Origin: Paracoccus liaowanqingii
GTDB taxonomy: Bacteria; Pseudomonadota; Alphaproteobacteria; Rhodobacterales; Rhodobacteraceae
Assembly: GCF_004683865.2 (NCBI RefSeq)
Contig: NZ_CP038439.1
Span: 1,280,501 to 1,344,500, forward strand
Length of the DNA: 64,000 nucleotides
Reading direction: 5' to 3'
Of this stretch, positions 26,433-34,339 are shown piece after piece (the first letter of the stretch is position 1; each line of letters begins with the position of its first letter). The position numbers were made by a program, and so were the translations under genes. The notes beneath the pieces are model-generated. The model ran no database searches and was not told where the DNA came from. It saw only the letters and a list, made by a program, of their open reading frames with translations.

Positions 26433-26891
26433 GGCTCTGCTGCAAATCTTGTGATGGATTCATCTCGTGAGTCCGGTGTGGTCGCTGGACTGCATGAGCA
26501 GACCCATCCCCCGCCGACAAGACTAGGAACTGGCCGGCTTCTAACAAAGCGCTCAAGCGCCGTGGCTTGCTGACGATCGGTTCGATCCCGCCCTGACCTG
26601 GGAGGCCACGCCGCCCGGCAAACGTGGTCGCCAGCCCGACGACAGCGATGCTGCCATGCACACCTGCCTTACGATGAAGGTGCCGCATCGAAACAAAGAT
26701 GAACTGTGTCGAACTGCTGGGCCAGCGACGGGCCGCGAGGGACTTTGACCGTCAGGTCGCAGCGTTCCAGATCAGGGTTGCCGTGCTGACCGGTTTCACC
26801 GCGCCTGGCATACCCGTCACCGAAGCCGTGGGGATGAGCCCGTTCGGGGAAAGGGGAGATCCGCCTTTCACCCGATCTGTGCCACAGAGCC
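26433..26891. mobile_element. IS5-family relic with internal deletion, both ends kept
   Basis: A 459-base remnant. The left end begins GGCTCTGCTGCAAATC and the right end, read inward, GGCTCTGTGGCACAGATC, the form of IS5/IS427-type ends. Between them a rightward N-terminal transposase fragment (RFDPALTWEATPPGKRGRQP, then AAMHTCLTMKV, about 26590-26690, out of frame with the LKRRGLLTI before it) is joined to the transposase C-terminus (VELLGQRRAARDFDRQVAAF to GIPVTEAVG, about 26699-26833). The middle, including the DDE core, is missing. It cannot transpose itself, but its ends might be used in trans. Confidence 0.8.
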
Positions 26892-26947
26892 GCATGCAGC
26901 GACACCAACCAGCCTGCTCACGTCTGGCCTCTTCCCACGGCCGCGTG

Positions 26948-28387
26948 TCAGAGCGGCAGGGGATCCGTCAATCCGCTCAGTTCCAGATCCCATTGCGCCC
27001 GCCATGATCCTGACACGCGGTCCAGCATCAGGTAGTTGCGCTCGGCGGTGTAGCGCGTGCGCTGTCCGGGCAGCGGCGCGATGCGGATGGGATGGCCCGG
27101 CAACGGGCTCTCTCCCAGGGAGGCCAGGGCACCCAGAAACCGGGCCCAGCCCTTGGGCGGCGCGCGATGGGCGATGCCCGAGGCGACAAGCTGGTGAAGG
27201 TGCAGGTCGTTGCCCAGATCCATGACCGCGCGTGTCGCCAGGTGGATCTCGCCCGAGATCGCGGTGACGTTGTGGCCATCGCGGCGCGCCATGTCCCGCA
27301 CGAGCGCCAGCATCCGGCGCCACTCGTCCCGATGGCTGCGGCTCTGCCACTGATCGCGCAGATCGTCCTCGTATTTCTGCATGCGCGGGATCGCCACCAT
27401 CAGCGTCTCCAGCAGCGACATCCGCGGTCCCAGCAGCGGGACGCTGGACATCAGCAGAGTGTGCCCCTCCACGTTCCGCTCCGCCTCGGCGTCCATCATC
27501 GCCCAGCCAGGCCGTCCCATGATGTCGCGGCGGGTGCGTTCGGACCGCAGGTCGGGCGCCAGGATGCGCAGGCCCGGCGCGTGGATGCCCCATCCCAGAT
27601 GCGCGCCGGACGGATCGCCGAAGCGCGCGGGCAGGTCGTCCTGCACCGTCCCGTGCTGAAACAGCAGGAAGCTCTCGCGGGCCACGGCGAACAGGGTCTG
27701 ACCGACCGCGGACTCCGTGCGATCGCGCGGCAGGGACCCCCATCCGTCGCAGATGTCATGGTCGTCCCACTGCATCAGCGAGGGCACGCGGGCGGCCAGC
27801 CACGCCAGTTCCGGCGCGGCATAGAGGATGGCGTAGCGTTCGAAGAAGCGTTCGCGCAGATGGTGCCGCAGGTCGACCAGCGCCTCGGGCGACGGATCGT
27901 CCGGCACCCGGTCCGGCCAGTCCCGGCTCAGCTCGTGCCCCTGCGTGACCTCGTCGGCATAGACCTGATCGCCGCCGTGCAGCAGCAGCGCGAAGGGCTG
28001 GCGGCGATGTTCCTCGCGCAGGCGCGACCACATCGCGTTGCGCTCGGAGCCTTCGCGCAGCATGTCGCCCACCTCCTCGCCGTTGCACGAGACGTAGGCC
28101 AGACGCAGGTCACCGGTCAGGTCACCGGCGACCTCGTAGTCGGTGCCGTCCCAGTGGTACGAGGAGGTCCGGTCGGCGGGCAGGGAAAACCGCATGCGCC
28201 AGACCGTGGCATGGGCATGGCGGGCCAGGGCCACGGGAGCCGCCGTCCCGGCCGCCCATGCGATGGGCGGCGGCGTATCGCCTTTTGCGGTGATGAACAG
28301 CGCCGACAGCGACAGCCGGTCGCCCGCGACATCGTCGAGAAGCAGGATCGGGCCGATGGGATGGGTGATCTGATGGGGCATCGCCAT
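26948..28387 (-). CDS. PhoD-like alkaline phosphatase/phosphodiesterase
   Basis: A 479-residue metallophosphatase of the PhoD-like family. Metal-site motifs are visible: LAYVSCNGEE, LLLHGGDQVYADE (residues about 133-145), MQWDDHDICDGWG (about 207-219) and a C-terminal ISGEIHLATRA (about 384-394). There is no Sec or Tat signal, so it is likely cytoplasmic, unlike classic secreted PhoD. Closest in style to the uncharacterised alkaline phosphatase family proteins of proteobacteria. It stands alone, leftward; the start at 28387 is the only ATG that keeps the N-terminal strands. Confidence 0.87.
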   Translation of the reverse strand: MAMPHQITHPIGPILLLDDVAGDRLSLSALFITAKGDTPPPIAWAAGTAAPVALARHAHATVWRMRFSLPADRTSSYHWDGTDYEVAGDLTGDLRLAYVSCNGEEVGDMLREGSERNAMWSRLREEHRRQPFALLLHGGDQVYADEVTQGHELSRDWPDRVPDDPSPEALVDLRHHLRERFFERYAILYAAPELAWLAARVPSLMQWDDHDICDGWGSLPRDRTESAVGQTLFAVARESFLLFQHGTVQDDLPARFGDPSGAHLGWGIHAPGLRILAPDLRSERTRRDIMGRPGWAMMDAEAERNVEGHTLLMSSVPLLGPRMSLLETLMVAIPRMQKYEDDLRDQWQSRSHRDEWRRMLALVRDMARRDGHNVTAISGEIHLATRAVMDLGNDLHLHQLVASGIAHRAPPKGWARFLGALASLGESPLPGHPIRIAPLPGQRTRYTAERNYLMLDRVSGSWRAQWDLELSGLTDPLPL

Positions 28388-28495
28388 CAGCTAATGCAGC
28401 ATGGCGGGCATCGCAATTTGCAAAACGGGCCGCCTGATCACAGGCTCGTGGCGAGCCTGCCGATCCAGCAGGCAGACGGCCCCCCGACCGCCCGA

Positions 28496-29404
28496 TCAGA
28501 TCAGGACGACATATCCTCCATACGCCAGAAGCAGGGCCACGCCGGCAATCCGGGGCAGGCCACCCAGGGCGAAGGCCAGGATCGACAGGCCCAGGGCCGA
28601 GGCCGAGACCCAGACCATGTCCACCGAGGCGAAGCGCGGATCCGCCGGGATGGGGTCGATCAGGGCGGTCACGCCCAGAATGGCGAAGATGTTGAAGATG
28701 TTCGATCCGACGATGTTGCCCACGGCGATCTCGGTCTGCTTGCGGATGGCCGCGATGAGCGAGGTGGCAAGCTCCGGCAGCGAGGTGCCGACCGCCACGA
28801 TGGTCAGGCCGATCACCGCTTCCGAGATGCCGAAGGCGCGGGCCAGTTCGGTCGAGCTGTTCACCAGCAGACGGGCGCCGACCACCAGCACGATCAATCC
28901 GCCCAAGGTCATGGCCCAGGCCTTCCACTGGACGACATCCCCCTGGGCGACCTCGACATCCTCGACCTTGCTGGTCAGGAACGCCGTGACCAGGAAGACC
29001 ACGAGGCCCGCGATCAGCAGCACGCCGTCCAGACGCGTGACCGTGCCATCCAGCAGCATGATCCAGATCACGGCCGTGGCCAGCAGCATGAAGCCCAGAT
29101 CGCGCCACAGCTTCTTCACGGGGATGACAAGCGGGGCGATCACCGACGAGATGCCGAGGATCAGCAGGATGTTGGCGATGTTGGATCCCAGCACGTTGCC
29201 GATGGCGATGGCCGGCTGGCCCGCCAGGGCCGCCTGAACCGACACCAGCATCTCCGGCGCCGAGGTGCCGAACCCCACGATGGTCAGGCCGATCAGCATC
29301 GGCGAGAGACGGAAATGCCGGGCGACGGCGGTGGCGCCGCGCACGAGAAGCTCGCCGCCGAAGAAAAGGGCGACAAGACCCAGGACGAAAAGCAGATAGG
29401 TCAT
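28496..29404 (-). CDS. calcium/sodium antiporter (CaCA family, YrbG-like)
   Basis: A 302-residue inner-membrane antiporter with ten hydrophobic helices in two inverted repeats. Each repeat carries the alpha motif: GFGTSAPEMLVS (residues about 44-55) with GNVLGSNIANILLILG, and VGTSLPELATSLIAA with GNIVGSNIFNIFAILG. The acidic residues in these motifs bind the cations. The start at 29404 (MTYLLFVLG) is preferred over one five codons earlier. It likely exports Ca2+ in exchange for Na+ or H+. It is a single leftward gene. Confidence 0.93.
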   Translation of the reverse strand: MTYLLFVLGLVALFFGGELLVRGATAVARHFRLSPMLIGLTIVGFGTSAPEMLVSVQAALAGQPAIAIGNVLGSNIANILLILGISSVIAPLVIPVKKLWRDLGFMLLATAVIWIMLLDGTVTRLDGVLLIAGLVVFLVTAFLTSKVEDVEVAQGDVVQWKAWAMTLGGLIVLVVGARLLVNSSTELARAFGISEAVIGLTIVAVGTSLPELATSLIAAIRKQTEIAVGNIVGSNIFNIFAILGVTALIDPIPADPRFASVDMVWVSASALGLSILAFALGGLPRIAGVALLLAYGGYVVLI

Positions 29405-29767
29405 GGCTGATCCTGACATGGGAAAGCTGTGTGCCAGCCATCCATATCAACCATCGGCACAGCCGCAACCACCCGCGAGATTTCGACGCGAGGGGCGGGA
29501 TTGGTTCCTGGCCTCGCCGGGTGCGGCGGGTCCGCACCCGTCCGTCGGATCACCGTGCCATCGGACCCCTGCGGTCTTCGCATCGGACCTTGGTACGATC
29601 CGCGCGTGGGTGGGCGTCCCGTGGTTGGATCAGGACATGCTTCACCGCCCCCCGGGGGCCTGTTCGAAAGGAGTTTCTCAATGCGCCTGCAGATCTCTTG
29701 GTCCCGTCCTCGGGCCGGATCGCGCCTGTTCACCTTGCAAAGAGACCCCCACCTAGCATGTCCGCCC
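29405..29767. other. intergenic region, no gene seen
   Basis: About 360 bases between two leftward genes. Open frames on both strands overlap one another and have no family similarity or good ribosome site. It presumably contains the antiporter promoter; no clear motif was identified. Confidence 0.4.
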
Positions 29768-30754
29768 TCAGCCCCCGTTTTCGAGGGCGTCGGGTATCTC
29801 GTAGCGTTCCTCCCCTATCCGGACGAGGGTCACGTCACCGGATCGTTCCGAGGTCAGCTTGGCGTCTAGGTTCGTCGCGACGGGCGTACCGCCTTCGAAC
29901 AGGATCTGACGTTCGCCGCCCCCGTCAAAGGCGATCCAGACCCCCGCGCTGCCGGGACCTTGGCGGACGACGCCGAAGGGACAGCTTCGCATCGACGTGC
30001 CCGCCGTGGCCGCGCAGGGGACCATGCCGGTCGCATCGAAGGGGGTACCATTGCCGACCGGGCCGCCGTCGGGCGCATCCGGCATCGTCGGAGGCTCGGT
30101 TTCGATCAGAAACTGTCCGGACACCCAGCCTTGCACGCCGGACCCGTGGGTCCGGATCCGGCACCAGCGTTCGGACCCGGTCATCCGGCAGCCGCGGTTC
30201 TGCATGACCTGGCCATTCTGCGCCCGGCCGACAACGTCATGCCGCGTCGCAGGACCCGAGCGGATGTTCAGCGCGCTGCCCGGACTGATGGAAACGGCCC
30301 ACCAGTCCGGGCCGCCCGCGAGGCCATCGGCGAAGTCCGGCCCGCCCAGCCCGATCCCGAGAGAGAAGGCCGCGGTCTCGTCGCGCCGGGCGGCGTTGCC
30401 CATGAGGTAGACCCGCGCGACATACGTGCCCGACTCGGGCAGCGGAATGTCGGCCACGTTGCCCGAGATGGAGCCGATGAACAGCGCGTCTTCCGATCCC
30501 TCGGGCCGGATGTTGAAGGAGAGGCTGGAGTTCGGTGTCGCGAGGTCCACGGACAGTATTTGCCCGGCGTCTCCGGCGACAAGGTAATCGATGCTGTCGA
30601 CGCCGCGAAGCCCGCTCTCGATGACCGTCCCGGCGGCAGCGGCCGACGGGGCAACCGTTTCGCTCCGCATCGTCTGCGCAAGGCTGGCGCCGGCCAGGAC
30701 CACCGCCAGAACGGCATTCGACAGAAGGCAGGCAAGCGGGGTCATGCTGCGCAT
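29768..30754 (-). CDS. secreted SH3-domain protein
   Basis: A 328-residue protein with a Sec signal peptide (SNAVLAVVLAGASLAQ, cleavage near residue 27). Residues about 35-150 form a beta-rich domain resembling the pre-peptidase C-terminal/inhibitor-of-g-type-lysozyme fold (GQILSVDLATPNSSLSFNI, SGTYVARVYLMGNAARR). A bacterial SH3 domain follows (SALNIRSGPATRHDVVGRAQNGQVM to GWVSGQFL, about 160-215). The last 100 residues contain the Cys-rich SMRSCPFGVVRQGPGSAGVWIAF. It is probably periplasmic, interacting with cell wall or lysozyme-like ligands; this is inferred from domains. AAGGGAG lies 7 bases before the ATG. Confidence 0.8.
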   Translation of the reverse strand: MRSMTPLACLLSNAVLAVVLAGASLAQTMRSETVAPSAAAAGTVIESGLRGVDSIDYLVAGDAGQILSVDLATPNSSLSFNIRPEGSEDALFIGSISGNVADIPLPESGTYVARVYLMGNAARRDETAAFSLGIGLGGPDFADGLAGGPDWWAVSISPGSALNIRSGPATRHDVVGRAQNGQVMQNRGCRMTGSERWCRIRTHGSGVQGWVSGQFLIETEPPTMPDAPDGGPVGNGTPFDATGMVPCAATAGTSMRSCPFGVVRQGPGSAGVWIAFDGGGERQILFEGGTPVATNLDAKLTSERSGDVTLVRIGEERYEIPDALENGG

Positions 30755-31004
30755 GGAGTTTCTCCCTTGTCCCTGTTCGATGTCGTTTCAGGCCCGCGGA
30801 TGCCGCCATCGCCCGAAGAATAATCCTTTCGCGGGCACGCCGCTATCTATATCGCGAAGCGGGTCGAGACCGTCGCCCACCGCCGGACAAGCGCGCCTGC
30901 ACACGGGGGGCGCAAGATGACGCTGACGCCGCCGCGGCACAAGGACACGAACTTTGCCCCCCGGCGTTTCCGCACGGTGCAGTGTCTCCGCCTGCGGGCG
31001 CGCA
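30755..31004. other. intergenic region
   Basis: About 250 bases upstream of the SH3-domain gene and downstream of the membrane-protein gene. No gene or distinctive motif is seen. Confidence 0.4.
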
Positions 31005-31667
31005 TCACGTCACGGAGGCGGCGATCAGCGCGTAGAGGCCAAGGACCAGGATGAGGACAAAGGCGACGAGGGTGGCCACCGTGCTTGCAAGGGCATGGAC
31101 CATGCCGATGCCGGCCTCGCGTCGGGCCCAGACCGCAAGGGCGCTGACATACCAGCCTGCGGCACCGGCCATCAGGGCGATGGCAGGGACGCCGGACATC
31201 GGCAGCCGTGTGGCGATCAAGGCAAGGTCGACCGCAAGGATGAAAGGCGTGGCGAGATAGCAATGGCTGTAGAAGGGGGGCCGCAGCGTCTCCCGCGTCA
31301 CCGCCGCGCCCTTCCGGCGCAGGTCCAGCACGGCACAGAAGAGCGGCAGCAGTCCGAAGATGCCGGCACGGAAGATCAGCAGGTTCCGGTCATCCTCGAA
31401 CAGCCAGGACATGGCCCTGGCAAGTTCCTCCGGCGGGGGCAGTTCGATCAGGTGCAGAAGGGCCAGCGTCAGAATCAGGAGGATCGGTGGGCTGAGCGCC
31501 TCGGCAAAGCGGTGCTCGGTCTTGTCGGTCAGTTCGGACGCGCCGTACCGCATCATCCGGATGGGGTGCCGAACGCATTTCCAGAGCGTCAGCGGGAAGA
31601 AGAGGACCCATGACGCGATCTCATAGAGCAGTTCCTCGATCGAACGGACAAGCGCCATCAGGTCCAT
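31005..31667 (-). CDS. hypothetical membrane protein
   Basis: About 220 residues. There are four to five hydrophobic segments: one near residues 85-105 (PPILLILTLALLHLIELP region), others in FRAGIFGLLPLFCAVL, YLATPFILAVDLALIATRL, AIALMAGAAGWYVSALAVW and the C-terminal TVATLVAFVLILVLGLYALIAA. The pattern resembles Yip1/DUF-type permease-like proteins of unknown role, but no family is named with confidence. The start at 31667 is supported by GGGAGGGAG 3-8 bases upstream. It is monocistronic. Confidence 0.65.
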   Translation of the reverse strand: MDLMALVRSIEELLYEIASWVLFFPLTLWKCVRHPIRMMRYGASELTDKTEHRFAEALSPPILLILTLALLHLIELPPPEELARAMSWLFEDDRNLLIFRAGIFGLLPLFCAVLDLRRKGAAVTRETLRPPFYSHCYLATPFILAVDLALIATRLPMSGVPAIALMAGAAGWYVSALAVWARREAGIGMVHALASTVATLVAFVLILVLGLYALIAASVT

Positions 31668-31709
31668 GAGCTCCCTCCCCAGCATGCATCCCGGAGTATG
31701 CGCCGCCAT

Positions 31710-32208
31710 TCTCCATCGGCCAATTGCCCGCCTGCCGTTTCCGCAGCCTTGATGATCGTGACGTTGCCGACCGATCCGCCAGTCTTGCGCGCCATGGCGG
31801 CGGATTGGTTGGTTGCTGTGGTGCCGGTCGGATGCTCCGGGCGGTGGTGAGCTCCTTTCCGAGAGGCGACAGCCATAATCTGCCGGCTTTTGCTAATTAG
31901 GGAGCTTCCCCTGAGTACCGGAGAAAGCGAAGAGCGCACGGCGCCGGAAAGCCAAGGTGCCTGCTGTTCCCAAGGCGCTTCACGATCAGGAACCGCCCTC
32001 AAGTGGTCAGGAACGGCGACGCCTTTGGCCACAGGGAAGCTGGCCTGATGGTCTTTTGCTTGGAGCATCGTGGTCGAGCGGGCAATCCGCGATCCGGTGA
32101 TCGTCACCGACGCTTCCTTGACGATCGCAAGGATTTGGCATAAGCATCTGGCCTTCACTCGCGGCAGCTGTGCGGGACGCAGCGGCCTTAGGGTCCGGCC
32201 CGGTTGCA
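31710..32208. other. intergenic region, no gene seen
   Basis: About 500 bases between the membrane-protein gene and the TetR operator. No coding frame is supported. Composition is mixed, with an AT-richer patch near 31880-31910. Confidence 0.4.
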
Positions 32209-32232
32209 AATGTAAAACGAACGTTTTACATT
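32209..32232. promoter_or_regulatory. palindromic TetR operator
   Basis: A perfect 24-base inverted repeat: arm AATGTAAAACG, centre AA, arm CGTTTTACATT. It ends 6 bases before the TetR start codon, so a bound repressor would block transcription or translation initiation of the TetR-MFS operon. The AAAACG-type core is common for TetR proteins of this class (AcrR/NemR-like). Confidence 0.8.
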
Positions 32233-32238
32233 CTGGAC

Positions 32239-32763
32239 ATGGAAAGCGCACCCAAGCTCAACGCCGCCGCCGAGCGGCTCTTCGACCGGCACGGATACAT
32301 GGCCACCGGAATGGACCGCCTGACCGAGGCTGCAGGCATGTCGAGCCGGACACTCTACAAGCACGCGGGCAGCAAGGCGCAGCTGATGGGCCGGGTGCTG
32401 GCGGAGCGCGACCGGCGCTTCATGGTCCGTATCGATGTCGACAGCGTGGACGCGCTTTTTGCCGCTCTGGAGGACTGGGTTCGGATCGAGGGTGCGCGGG
32501 GATGCCTGTTCCTCCGCTCCCATGCCGAGACGGGCGGCGCCATACCCGAGATTGCCGAGGCCGTTGCGGCCCACAAGGCGGCATTCCGGCAGCGGGTCGG
32601 CGGCATCGTCGCGAAAGATCTGGGCCGTGACGATATGGCATTGACCGAACAGGTGCTGGTCCTCTTCGAGGGAGCCACGCATGCAGCGGTCTATCGGGGG
32701 GATGAGGCTGTCTCGGCCGCGCGGGCGGCGGCAGCGATCCTGGTCGAGAGGGCGCGGACATGA
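32239..32763 (+). CDS. TetR-family repressor of the adjacent efflux gene
   Basis: About 174 residues. Helix-turn-helix: AAAERLFDRHGYMATGMDRLTEAAGMSSRTLYKHAGSKAQLM (residues about 8-50), then a C-terminal helical ligand domain with a lone Cys in ARGCLFLRSHAE. The start at 32239 follows the operator palindrome; the earlier in-frame start would put the operator inside the gene. The stop overlaps the start of the MFS gene (ATGA), so both are translated together. It very likely represses itself and the transporter. Confidence 0.9.
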   Translation: MESAPKLNAAAERLFDRHGYMATGMDRLTEAAGMSSRTLYKHAGSKAQLMGRVLAERDRRFMVRIDVDSVDALFAALEDWVRIEGARGCLFLRSHAETGGAIPEIAEAVAAHKAAFRQRVGGIVAKDLGRDDMALTEQVLVLFEGATHAAVYRGDEAVSAARAAAAILVERART

Positions 32764-33896
32764 CCCCGGCGCTGCGCATCGGTGCCGTGGGCTTCGGTCT
32801 GATCGCGGTCTGTTACGGCTTCGCCCGGTTCGCCTTCGGCCTGTTCCTGCCGCAGATCGACAGGGATCTGGGCCTCGGGCCCTCCTTGAGCGGCTTGATC
32901 TCGGGTGGCGCGTTCGCAGGCTATTGCGTCGCCATCATCGCCTCGGCCGTGCTGACCGAGCGGATCGGGGCGCGCGCGATCGCGACCGCCGCGGCCATCG
33001 TTGCGGCCGTCGGCATGGCGGGGATCGCACTTGCGCCGTCCCCCATGGTCCTGGCTGGCGCCGTGATGGTGGCCGGTCTCAGCACGGGCCTTGCCTCGCC
33101 ACCCATGGCCGCGGCCGTCGCCGCCGCCGTCGCCAAGGGCCGGCAGGACGCGACGAACACCACGATCAATGCCGGAACAAGCGCGGGGGTGGCTGTGTCG
33201 GGGGCGGTCGCCCTTGCCATGGCGGGACAGTGGCGCCTGGCCTTCGGCGCGTTCACCGCCGTTGCGGTCGTGCTTGCCGTCACCGCCGCAGTGTCGCTGC
33301 CATCATCTGGGGGCGGCAAGAGCGCGGGCGGCCTGCCACCGATGACCGGGCCTGTCCTGCGCCTGATTGCCGCCTCGTTCCTGATGGGCGCGGCCAGCAC
33401 CGCGCTCTGGTCCTTCGGCGGCCAGCTCGTGTCGGAACGCCTGGGCTGGGGGCCGACCGGGGCCGGCATCCTGTGGAACTGCATCGGCCTCGGCGGGATC
33501 GCCGGTGCTTGGGCAGGCACCCTCGTCAACCGGTTCGGTCTCGATCGCGTCCATTTGGCGTGCCTGGGGCTGATGGCAGGCTGCATCCTTGCGGTTGGTT
33601 CAAGCATCGCCACTCCCGCACTTGCGCTGATCGGGGGCGCCCTGTTCGGAGCTGCCTACGTGACGGTCACGGGGGTCTACCTGATCTGGGGGGTGCGCGC
33701 CCTGTCCGACCGTCCGGCCACCGGCCTGATGATCGGCTTCCTGACGATGGCCGTGGGTCAGACCGCCGGCGCGCCGGTTTTCGGGATCCTGATGGCGGGT
33801 CCCGGTGCGGGGCTGGCAGTGACGTGCTTTGCCGCACTTGCCCTGTCGGCTGGGTGCTTCCGGGCGCGACGCGCAATTGCCGTCATCCCGGCGTAG
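32760..33896 (+). CDS. MFS transporter
   Basis: A 378-residue permease with about 12 hydrophobic segments in two halves. The first half has YGFARFAFGLFLPQIDRDLG and GYCVAIIASAVLTERIGAR (motif A-like loop), the second LWSFGGQLVSERLGW and MIGFLTMAVGQTAGAPVFG. It resembles YbfB/arabinose-efflux-like proteins of the major facilitator superfamily. Substrate and direction are unknown; coupling to a TetR repressor suggests export of a toxic small molecule. The start codon overlaps the tetR stop by 4 bases. Confidence 0.88.
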   Translation: MTPALRIGAVGFGLIAVCYGFARFAFGLFLPQIDRDLGLGPSLSGLISGGAFAGYCVAIIASAVLTERIGARAIATAAAIVAAVGMAGIALAPSPMVLAGAVMVAGLSTGLASPPMAAAVAAAVAKGRQDATNTTINAGTSAGVAVSGAVALAMAGQWRLAFGAFTAVAVVLAVTAAVSLPSSGGGKSAGGLPPMTGPVLRLIAASFLMGAASTALWSFGGQLVSERLGWGPTGAGILWNCIGLGGIAGAWAGTLVNRFGLDRVHLACLGLMAGCILAVGSSIATPALALIGGALFGAAYVTVTGVYLIWGVRALSDRPATGLMIGFLTMAVGQTAGAPVFGILMAGPGAGLAVTCFAALALSAGCFRARRAIAVIPA

Positions 33897-34339
33897 ACAC
33901 GCCGCAAGATCGGTTGCTGTTCAAAGGACCGCTCAGGGCTCGTTTCCTGCCTTTCGCGGCGGCAGGCAGGAACGTCCGCCTTGAACTCTGCGACGGGAGC
34001 TGGGTCAGACGGCGCGCCAGGAATACCGGCAACAACGGCTTCCGTTCGTCCCTCAAAAAGATCCGGGGCGGACGGAAAGGGCCTCGCGCTGTCCTCGGCG
34101 ATACCCATCTGGGTCGCGGCCCCGTCTGCGGCAGGTCGTCTTGGACATGCGTAGACAGGTCACGCCATCGCGCCGGATCGGCATTGTGGCTTTCCCACGA
34201 TGTGCGGGGCAGGGACCCCACTTCACCTGCAGATCACCCGGAGGCACATCGCCGTGGCGGGCGGCACTGCCGGCCCCAAGTGCGGCCTTCCGCCATCGCC
34301 CCCGCCACGGCCGATCCCTGTCGATCCCGGGCCCCGGCC
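33897..34339. other. intergenic region between convergent genes
   Basis: About 440 bases between the ends of the MFS gene and the glycoside hydrolase gene. No coding signal was found, and no strong terminator hairpin followed by a T-run. Confidence 0.4.

Noticed and set aside
27092..29410. 772-codon rightward frame opposite the PhoD-like and antiporter genes
   Set aside because: High-GC antisense shadow, rich in Arg/Gln/His with no domain; both genes on the other strand are clear.
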